A stretch of DNA of 64,000 nucleotides from Solibacter sp039934035 (GTDB taxonomy: Bacteria; Acidobacteriota; Terriglobia; Bryobacterales; Bryobacteraceae), in assembly GCA_039934035.1 (NCBI GenBank), contig JBDTMZ010000125.1, positions 46,175 to 110,174 of the forward strand. The letters are read 5' to 3'. The notes beneath the pieces are model-generated. The model saw only the letters and a program-made list of their open reading frames with translations, searched no databases and had not been told where the DNA came from. The translations under genes and the position numbers were made by a program. Shown in pieces: positions 58,522 to 64,000 of this stretch; position 1 is the stretch's first letter, and each line of letters opens with the position of its first letter.

Positions 58522-59934
58522 TTGCCCTCCCCAACCGACGCACAATCGTTCTCCGTCAAACAGGCGCAGGTGGAGTTCCACAACTTCGCCTCCCTGGGCG
58601 AACCCGAACGTGCCATCGCCACCTACCTGGACGAAAACGTACGCCGCGCCTCCGTCATCGAGGCTCACCGGGAATTCATCGGCCCCATGACGCCGTTCCT
58701 GGAAATCGGCGCCAACGCCGGCCACACCAGTTACATGCTGGCCAACCAGTTCGGCGGCGAGGGTTTCGCGCTCGATATCTCCGCCGACGCCCTGCGCCAC
58801 GGCATCGCCCTGATGGATCGCTGGGGCCTCCACCGTGCCCCCATCCGCGTCGCCGGTGATGCCGTCAACCTCCCCTTTCGCGACAACTCCCTGCAGTTCG
58901 TGATGGCGTGCCAGATGCTCAGCCAGTTCATGAACGTGGAGAGCGTGTTCGCGGAAGTGAAACGCGTGCTGGCCCCCGGGGGCGTCTTCCTTTTCACCGA
59001 GGAACCGCTGCGCCGCCTGCTCAGCCTGCGCGTCTACCGCGCCCCGTACCAGGAGCGCATGAAGCCCTGGGAACGCAAACTCTTCGATTGGGGCCTGCTC
59101 GGCTACCTCTCGCAGGACGTGATCGGCGCCGAACAGGAAGAGAGCTTCGGCATCCGCCAGAATCACAAGATGTACCTGAGCGACTGGCACGCCATTATTA
59201 CCAGGCACTTCGCCGAATACCGCTACCAGCCCTTCGTGCCCGAGCGCGGCTGGGGCGAACGCATCGTCAAGCGCGCCGCACTCAACGAGTGGCGCGCCGC
59301 CGGCCTGCTGGGCGGCACGCTCGCCGCCATGTGCAAGAAGGCCGGCACGTCCCAGCCGCTCCCGGCCATCGGGCACTTCGAAACCCTGCTGCGCTGCCCG
59401 GATTGCCACGGCCCCCTATCCCGCGATGAGGCCGATACGCTGACCTGCGCCTGCGGCTACCGCGCCCCCAACGAAGGCGGCGTCTACAACCTGCTGCCGG
59501 CGAAATTGCGCGCCGAACTTTACCCGGGCGACCGAGCCGACGCGATCGATTTTTCCCTGCCGGGCCACGCTGAACGCCTTGGGGAAGGCTGGTACGAATT
59601 GGAAGGCGATTTCGGCAACAAATATCGCTGGATCGGCGCCCGCGCCACCGCCACCCTGCAACGCGCCCACACCACTCCCCAGCGCCTCCGCATCCGCGGC
59701 TACGCCCATCAGACGCAGTTCGTCAAGGGTCAGCCAGTCGTCGAGATCCGTGCCAATGGCGTAAGCGTCGCCCAGCAACCTCTGGAACGGGTGGGCCTCT
59801 TCATCATCGAAGCCGACCTCCCCGAGGCGGAAACTTATCACCTGGAAATCACCGCCACGCCCACCTGGACTGCGCCGGATGACGACCGAACCTTTTCCGT
59901 CAACCTCAGCATGATCCGCCTGGTAGACCGTTAG
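58522..59934 (+). CDS. SAM methyltransferase fused to zinc ribbon and beta-sandwich tail
   Basis: 470 residues from TTG 58522. The N-terminal class I methyltransferase (FLEIGANAGHTSYMLANQFGGEGFALDISADALRHGIAL; VAGDAVNLPFRDNSLQFVMACQMLSQF; EVKRVLAPGGVFLFTEEP) is followed by a Trm112-like zinc ribbon (LLRCPDCHGPLSRDEADTLTCACGYRAPNEGGVYNLLP, residues 291-330) and a C-terminal beta-sandwich domain (VEIRANGVSVAQQPLERVGLFIIEADLPEAETYHLEITATPT). The arrangement resembles glycan-modifying methyltransferases. The substrate is unknown. Confidence 0.82.
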   Translation: MPSPTDAQSFSVKQAQVEFHNFASLGEPERAIATYLDENVRRASVIEAHREFIGPMTPFLEIGANAGHTSYMLANQFGGEGFALDISADALRHGIALMDRWGLHRAPIRVAGDAVNLPFRDNSLQFVMACQMLSQFMNVESVFAEVKRVLAPGGVFLFTEEPLRRLLSLRVYRAPYQERMKPWERKLFDWGLLGYLSQDVIGAEQEESFGIRQNHKMYLSDWHAIITRHFAEYRYQPFVPERGWGERIVKRAALNEWRAAGLLGGTLAAMCKKAGTSQPLPAIGHFETLLRCPDCHGPLSRDEADTLTCACGYRAPNEGGVYNLLPAKLRAELYPGDRADAIDFSLPGHAERLGEGWYELEGDFGNKYRWIGARATATLQRAHTTPQRLRIRGYAHQTQFVKGQPVVEIRANGVSVAQQPLERVGLFIIEADLPEAETYHLEITATPTWTAPDDDRTFSVNLSMIRLVDR

Positions 59935-59942
59935 GGCAACTA

Positions 59943-59961
59943 GGCCATCGGTTTGATGGCC
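59943..59961 (+). terminator. Short hairpin after the methyltransferase
   Basis: GGCCATC (59943-59949) and GATGGCC (59955-59961) pair across a 5-base loop, nine bases after the stop codon. No U-tract follows, so termination strength is uncertain. Confidence 0.4.
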
Positions 59962-60084
59962 GTGGGGAGAGGGCCCGTGCGGAGGGACGGTATTCACCCC
60001 AGCCGCTCTTCCGCCCGCCCGCGATGCAGAAACCTGAAACTATTCGGCCCCCTAAATCGTAATAGCCTGTTCGAGGGCAAAACT

Positions 60085-61008
60085 ATGCGCGCCAAACTGG
60101 TAGTTCCAGCCATCGCCGCCGGTCTCTTCATTCTCGCGGGCTGCGATTTCGAAGACGTGGGCGGTTTGGAACGGTATCACGAAGATTTCCACTACAACTA
60201 TCCCTTGAAGACCGGCGGCCGCCTGGCCGTGGAAGGCTTTAACGGTTCCATCGAAGTGACCGTGTGGGATCAGCAGACCGTCGATATCAGCGGCACCAAG
60301 ACCGGCCGCAATCAGGAAGATACCCGGGACATCAAGATCGACATCGATCACACTGCAGACTCGGTCTCGATTCGCGCCGTGCGCCCCACCATGCGGCACG
60401 GCAACTACTCGGCGAAGTTCGCCATCAAGGTCCCGCGCGGCATCGTGCTGGATCGCCTCACCACCTCGAATGGCGCCATTCGAGCCTATGACTGCGCCGG
60501 ACCCGCCCGCCTCAAGACGTCCAACGGGTCGATTGAGGTGCGCAACCTGAAAGGCCCGCTCAACGGCGAAACCAGCAACAGTTCCGTCGATCTCAGCGAG
60601 GTGGAAGGCAACGTGGACGTGCGCAGTTCCAACGGCCACATCCGGGCGGCCGGAATCCACGGATCGCTCGATGCCACGACCAGCAATAGCACCATCCGCG
60701 CCGCCCTGGACGCGGTGAGCGGCCCCGTGCGGGTGCAAAGCTCCAACGGTTCGATTGATCTCACCATGCCGGCCGGCGCCCAGACTGCCCTGCGCGCCCA
60801 CACCTCCAATAGCAGCATCACCCTGCACCTGCCCGGCGAGGTCAACGCGCGCCTCTCCGCGGTCACCAGCAATGCCTCGGTCACCACCGATTTCGAAATG
60901 CGCCTGCGCGGCGATATCGGTAAGCACAGCATCGAGGGCACGCTCGGCAGCGGCGGACCGCTGATCGACCTCAGCACTTCCAACGGCTCCATCCGCATCT
61001 TGAAGTAG
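60085..61008 (+). CDS. DUF4097 lipoprotein (right-handed beta-helix type)
   Basis: 307 residues from ATG 60085. A lipobox LFILAGC marks a lipoprotein. The protein is then a long run of short repeats of the type TSNGSIEV (LTTSNGAIRAYDC, LKTSNGSIEVRNL, GETSNSSVDLSEV, VRSSNGHIRAAGI, ATTSNSTIRAAL, VQSSNGSIDLTM, AHTSNSSITLHL, VTSNASVTTDF, LSTSNGSIRILK), characteristic of DUF4097/DUF2807 beta-helix proteins. Role is unknown; likely envelope. Confidence 0.86.
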   Translation: MRAKLVVPAIAAGLFILAGCDFEDVGGLERYHEDFHYNYPLKTGGRLAVEGFNGSIEVTVWDQQTVDISGTKTGRNQEDTRDIKIDIDHTADSVSIRAVRPTMRHGNYSAKFAIKVPRGIVLDRLTTSNGAIRAYDCAGPARLKTSNGSIEVRNLKGPLNGETSNSSVDLSEVEGNVDVRSSNGHIRAAGIHGSLDATTSNSTIRAALDAVSGPVRVQSSNGSIDLTMPAGAQTALRAHTSNSSITLHLPGEVNARLSAVTSNASVTTDFEMRLRGDIGKHSIEGTLGSGGPLIDLSTSNGSIRILK

Positions 61009-61183
61009 CTCGCTAACCTTCGTGCGGGGGATCCCGTACCCTAGCACCCCCGCCGAAGTGTGCTGCTGCACGTTGGTAGCGGGGATGCCATGCGGGACAG
61101 CGGGGAACTGGTTTCGTATGCTGGATTGTTTGGACAAACCCGGCGAGAAAGATCATCCGGCCGTTCCTTCAATCGGTTTTTGC

Positions 61184-61390
61184 ATGGAGAAGAACCGGCT
61201 GCTCGATGATTTCCTCACAGCCATCCGGCAGTTGATCGAACTTCAGGAACAGCAAACGCGAGCGGTCATCGAGGGCGACCCCGATTTCTGCCGTTTCGAT
61301 TTCCTGCTGCATGTGGCGCAGGAAAACAAAGATCGTGCCAAATACCTTTGGATGTTGCACGTGGATTCCCACGGCTGCGGAGGATTGTGA
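61184..61390 (+). CDS. Small hypothetical protein
   Basis: 68 residues from ATG 61184 (or about 90 from ATG 61118). MEKNRLLDDFLTAIRQLIELQEQQTRAVIEGDPDFCRFDFLLHVAQENKDRAKYLWMLHVDSHGCGGL is a helical protein with the DPDFCRFDFLLH motif. No family is recognised. It is followed by another small gene after three bases, suggesting co-expression. Confidence 0.6.
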   Translation: MEKNRLLDDFLTAIRQLIELQEQQTRAVIEGDPDFCRFDFLLHVAQENKDRAKYLWMLHVDSHGCGGL

Positions 61391-61393
61391 CTT

Positions 61394-61576
61394 ATGAGTC
61401 TAACCCGCGTGGACAAGGAAAGAATCCGGGACAGCCGCTTGAAGCTGCAAACGGTCGCCCGCTCGTTGAAGGAAGTGAATCCATCCGAAGTCAACGGGAT
61501 GGAGGAGATTCAGGAGTGCCTCGAAGACGCCGAGAAAAGCCTTAAAGGCGCGCTGAAAAAGGAAGATCTCGAATAA
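61394..61576 (+). CDS. Small acidic helical protein
   Basis: 60 residues, MSLTRVDKERIRDSRLKLQTVARSLKEVNPSEVNGMEEIQECLEDAEKSLKGALKKEDLE. All helical with charged residues and no signal. The gene lies three bases after the previous one and stops just before the convergent secreted protein. No function can be inferred. Confidence 0.6.
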   Translation: MSLTRVDKERIRDSRLKLQTVARSLKEVNPSEVNGMEEIQECLEDAEKSLKGALKKEDLE

Positions 61577-61578
61577 CG

Positions 61579-62223
61579 TTACTGCGCCGGCGGTGCGCCG
61601 TTGCGGATGAACTCGGCGATTTCCGATGCCCGCGTGCGTGCCGTGTGCATGTAGCTTTCATTCTTAATGATGCGGTCGAGGGTGGGCAGATACTGATCCA
61701 GCCCTACCACCCGCTTTCGCTCGATGGCGGAACCCAACATCGAAAGCGCTTTGAAGACGCCCAGCTTGTCGTACTTCGCCGCACGGTCCAGCGACACCCG
61801 GTGCTGTGCAGATTCTGTCAGCCGCTCGCACCAGTCCCAGAGTAATTTTGCATCGTTATCCTCGGAGTAGTTGAATTGGACTTCCGCCTTCTTCGTCCCG
61901 TCCTCAAGGCGGAAAGTCTTGGTGCCCATGAACGCCACTTTGAGCCCGGATTCCACGGGGTGTTTGAAGGCGTCCAATTTGGCCACCAAAGCGAATACTT
62001 CGGCGGTCTCCGCGTCCGACAGCTTATATTTCAGCGGCAGTTCGTCGTCCGGCGCTTCTTTGTATTCCACTTCCCCCGTCTTCTCTACTGTCACCTGCAC
62101 ATAGGCAGGCACGCTTCCGGGAAAAGACTTGGAATAGAAGAAGCGCGGCGCCTGCTGGCCCAGCAGGGTCCCGGCAAACAGCGCTACGGCGAACAACGGA
62201 AGTAACGGCGACTTCATACTCAC
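61579..62223 (-). CDS. Secreted hypothetical protein
   Basis: 214 residues with a Sec signal (SPLLPLFAVALFAGTLLGQQ) and a beta/helical domain (FYSKSFPGSVPAYVQVTVEKTGEVEYKEAPDDELPLKYKLSDAETAEVFALVAKLDAFKHPVESGLKVAFMGTKTFRLEDG...). No known motif or catalytic site is seen. It is downstream of ruvC on the same strand. Confidence 0.75.
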   Translation of the reverse strand: MSMKSPLLPLFAVALFAGTLLGQQAPRFFYSKSFPGSVPAYVQVTVEKTGEVEYKEAPDDELPLKYKLSDAETAEVFALVAKLDAFKHPVESGLKVAFMGTKTFRLEDGTKKAEVQFNYSEDNDAKLLWDWCERLTESAQHRVSLDRAAKYDKLGVFKALSMLGSAIERKRVVGLDQYLPTLDRIIKNESYMHTARTRASEIAEFIRNGAPPAQ

Positions 62224-62226
62224 CTG

Positions 62227-62715
62227 CTAGCCCAGCTTACGGCTGGTGGCCTCGTGGGTGGCGTGACAGATAGCGATTGCCAGCGCGTCGGACGCATCTT
62301 CGCTGGCTACCGCTTCGGCAAGCTGCAACAGCGATTGCACCATCATCTGCACCTGGCCCTTTTCCGCCCGGCCATACCCCACCACGCTCATTTTGACTTC
62401 CAGCGGAGAATACTCCGCGAATTCCACCCCCGCCTCCGCAATGCACAGCAGGGCGACCCCCCGGACGTGCGCCAGTTTCAGCGCCGTCTTGGTATTCACG
62501 GCGTGGAACACTTCCTCCACCGCACCGTATTCGGGAGCATATTCCCGAATCAACTGGCGCAGCCCACCGGCGATTTCCAGCAGGCGCGCTTCAAAAGAAC
62601 ACTTGGGGCTGGTACAGATCACCCCCGCCACGACCATTCGATGCCGCGCGCCGTCGCTATCGATTACGCCGTAACCGGTGCGCTGCGAGCCGCAATCGAT
62701 GCCGAGGACACGCAC
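62227..62715 (-). CDS. ruvC: Holliday junction endonuclease RuvC
   Basis: Resolves four-way DNA junctions. The start is GTG at 62715, seven bases after the yebC stop, giving 162 residues (the longer frame to 62871 is a shadow of yebC). The four catalytic acids are present: Asp7 (LGIDCGS), Glu67 (GAVEEVF), Asp140 and Asp143 (EDASDALAIAIC). The KTALKLAHVRGVALLCIAEAG region is normal. ruvA and ruvB are not in the window. Confidence 0.95.
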   Translation of the reverse strand: MRVLGIDCGSQRTGYGVIDSDGARHRMVVAGVICTSPKCSFEARLLEIAGGLRQLIREYAPEYGAVEEVFHAVNTKTALKLAHVRGVALLCIAEAGVEFAEYSPLEVKMSVVGYGRAEKGQVQMMVQSLLQLAEAVASEDASDALAIAICHATHEATSRKLG

Positions 62716-62719
62716 CCTG

Positions 62720-63463
62720 CTACGACATCGCCTCCAGTTCCTTTTCGTCGATGTCGAAGTTGGAATAGACGTTCTGCACGTCGTCGTGATCTTCCAACGC
62801 GTCCTGCAGACGCAGCATTCCGCTGGCATTCTTGCCTTCCAGCTTGACCAGGTTCTTCGGCACCCAGGCAATGCTGGCGTCCTCGGACGGAATCGAGTTC
62901 GCTTCCAGCACTTTCAGAACATTTTCATGGCTCGCGGGATCGGAAAGAATCTCCCACCGCTCGCCATCGTTGCGCAAATCGTCCGCGCCGGCATCCAGCA
63001 CGAGCGCCATCAGGCCGTCTTCCGTTGCCTTCTCGCCGGGTACGAAGACCTGGCTGCGGCGCTCGAACATCCACGCCACGGAACCCTGCTCACCCATATT
63101 GCCGCCATTCTTGGAGAATGCGTGGCGGATGTCGCTGACGGTGCGGTTGCGGTTGTCGGTCGCTACGTCCACCAGGACCGCGGCGCCGCCCGGTCCGTAG
63201 CCTTCAAACATGACTTCCTCGATCAGGCCGCCTTCCAGTTCGCCGGTGCCGCGCATGATTGCCTTCTTGATATTGTCCGAAGGCATCGATACATTCTTGG
63301 CAGCCACAATAGCAGTTCGCAGGCGCGGGTTGCCATCCGGGTCACCGCCGCTCCGTGCGGCGATGGTGATTTCTTTAATGATGCGGGTGAACTCTTTTCC
63401 GCGCTTGGCGTCGGTTGCCGCCTTCTTGTGTTTGATGGTTGCCCATTTGGAATGGCCTGACAT
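62720..63463 (-). CDS. yebC: YebC/PmpR family protein
   Basis: 247 residues, MSGHSKWATIKHKKAATDAKRGKEFTRIIKEITIAARSGGDPDGNPRLRTAIVAAKNVSMPSDNIKKAIMRGTGELEGGLIEEVMFEGYGPGGAAVLVDVATDNRNRTVSDIRHAFSKNGGNMGEQGSVAWMFERR. Textbook YebC. The family is annotated as transcriptional regulators and has been shown in recent work to relieve ribosome stalling at proline motifs. yebC next to ruvC is common in bacteria. Confidence 0.96.
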   Translation of the reverse strand: MSGHSKWATIKHKKAATDAKRGKEFTRIIKEITIAARSGGDPDGNPRLRTAIVAAKNVSMPSDNIKKAIMRGTGELEGGLIEEVMFEGYGPGGAAVLVDVATDNRNRTVSDIRHAFSKNGGNMGEQGSVAWMFERRSQVFVPGEKATEDGLMALVLDAGADDLRNDGERWEILSDPASHENVLKVLEANSIPSEDASIAWVPKNLVKLEGKNASGMLRLQDALEDHDDVQNVYSNFDIDEKELEAMS

Positions 63464-63644
63464 GTGAACCTCTCAAGGTAGGCCCGGCAGCACGCCGGGA
63501 GGCGATATTGTTATGAATTCGACCTATTGAGAATACCATACCCGGTGAATCCGGAAAATGAGGCGCGTCCGCCAGATTCGCGGCGTCCGCTGCCGCCTTT
63601 GCGGACCGACCGCCTCGAAGGCTCAGGGTCCACTGCGGAAGGCC
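63464..63644. other. Intergenic stretch between yebC and the rpsO promoter
   Basis: This segment and the promoter and leader that follow form the 320-base gap between the divergent yebC and rpsO genes. It holds GC-rich DNA with a short repeat (CCCGGCAGCACGCCGGG near 63482-63498 is an inverted repeat). No gene is supported. The yebC promoter should be here on the - strand; no clear hexamers are identified. Confidence 0.5.
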
Positions 63645-63674
63645 TTGGCATCTACCCCCGCCATTCTGTATAAT
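63645..63674 (+). promoter_or_regulatory. Candidate sigma-70 promoter of rpsO
   Basis: TTGGCA (63645-63650) and a perfect TATAAT (63669-63674) are separated by 18 bases, close to the housekeeping consensus. It lies about 110 bases before the S15 start, leaving room for a structured leader. Confidence 0.7.
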
Positions 63675-63710
63675 ATGAGTTCAACTCGTTCCTCACCCCG
63701 GCCCACGATG

Positions 63711-63763
63711 TTTTCTCGTCTGTGGTATTCTGGTGGACGTACCAAAACGAGATTACGAGAAGA
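63711..63763 (+). promoter_or_regulatory. Possible S15 autoregulatory leader structure
   Basis: TTTTCTCGT (63711-63719) can pair with ACGAGAAGA (63755-63763), enclosing an inner GGTA (63724-63727)/TACC (63740-63743) stem. A second copy of ACGAG (63747-63751) offers an alternative partner for CTCGT. The structure ends just before AAGGAG (63765-63770). S15 leaders in other bacteria use varied structures of similar size; this candidate matches none exactly. Confidence 0.4.
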
Positions 63764-63783
63764 CAAGGAGCATTACCCCTAGA

Positions 63784-64000
63784 ATGGCACTGGCGATTGA
63801 AGCAAAGCAGCAGATTCTCACCGGGAATCAGCGCCATAAAACCGACACCGGGTCGCCAGAAGTACAGATTGCTTTGTTGAGCACGCGCATTGCGATGCTT
63901 ACGGAGCACTTCAAGACGCACAAGAAGGATCATGGCTCCCGCAAAGGGTTGTTGACCCTGGTTGCCAAGCGTCGCCGGCTTCTGACTTACCTGCGAGATA
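63784..64000 (+). CDS. rpsO: 30S ribosomal protein S15 (partial, 3' end outside window)
   Basis: The first 72 codons, MALAIEAKQQILTGNQRHKTDTGSPEVQIALLSTRIAMLTEHFKTHKKDHGSRKGLLTLVAKRRRLLTYLRD, are clear S15: TDTGSPEVQIALLTxRI, HKKDHxSRRGLLxLVxKRRRLLxYL. The end of the protein lies past base 64000. It binds 16S rRNA in the platform. AAGGAG lies about 13 bases before the ATG, slightly far. Confidence 0.97.
   Translation, partial: MALAIEAKQQILTGNQRHKTDTGSPEVQIALLSTRIAMLTEHFKTHKKDHGSRKGLLTLVAKRRRLLTYLRD

Overview
The window is GC-rich, densely coded bacterial DNA. It most resembles the Solibacter/Bryobacterales branch of Acidobacteriota. That placement is inferred from a secreted protein ending in the Solibacter-type C-terminal domain (38915-40474), an Oar-like TonB-dependent receptor with an N-terminal carboxypeptidase-regulatory domain, secreted enolase-superfamily and DUF362 proteins with twin-arginine leaders, two ECF42-type sigma factor/DGPF modules, and a type II secretion operon whose inner-membrane parts look like type IV pilus proteins. 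There is no rRNA, phage, insertion sequence or CRISPR array. One tRNA is present, tRNA-Ile2(CAU).

Layout. 1-11364: a type II secretion operon on the + strand, from the C-terminal part of GspE through GspF, five pseudopilins (G, H, I, J, K), GspL/PilM-N, GspM/PilO, GspC/PilP, a small secreted protein and the secretin GspD. 11499-15315: a nucleotide-sugar-epimerase-like protein, ligA (-) and a diacylglycerol-kinase-family protein whose best start codon is ATT. 15323-20579: a branched-chain amino acid operon on the - strand (ilvB-ilvH-ilvC-cimA), preceded by a 33-residue leader peptide rich in Ile/Val/Leu and an intrinsic terminator, that is, a transcription attenuator. 20698-25335: a patch with two DUF433/DUF5615 toxin-antitoxin-like pairs (the second toxin is frameshifted), two enolase-superfamily enzymes and a DUF6807 (PmoA-like) protein. 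25415-35932: selB, a ceramide-glucosyltransferase-like enzyme, a DUF1624 membrane protein, a MoaD-like/BNR-repeat/VOC/YCII cluster with an ECF42 sigma factor, an acyl-CoA carboxylase beta subunit and a pirin.

36016-48898: tRNA-Ile2, a lone minimal nucleotidyltransferase, the 5-oxoprolinase genes pxpB-pxpC-pxpA, the Solibacter-domain protein, a receiver-like protein lacking the phosphorylation residues, an M20 peptidase, an SH3 lipoprotein, hfq, a thioesterase coupled to a four-cysteine protein, a TPR protein and the large TonB-dependent receptor. 49085-55078: two small envelope proteins, recJ, a hypothetical protein and a minimal bacterial microcompartment operon (one BMC-H shell protein plus a CoA-acylating aldehyde dehydrogenase with C-terminal encapsulation-like helices). 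55115-64000: a DUF362 protein, the second ECF42/DGPF pair, a fused methyltransferase, a DUF4097 lipoprotein, small hypotheticals, ruvC, yebC and the start of rpsO.

The points most worth a second look are: (i) the microcompartment aldehyde dehydrogenase, whose reading frame continues after a single TGA through a Pro-rich linker into a small conserved-looking module; (ii) the four-segment, alternately pairing leader upstream of that operon; (iii) the complete ilv attenuator; (iv) the ATT start at 14365; (v) the frameshifted DUF5615 toxin; and (vi) the duplicated ECF42/DGPF signalling modules.
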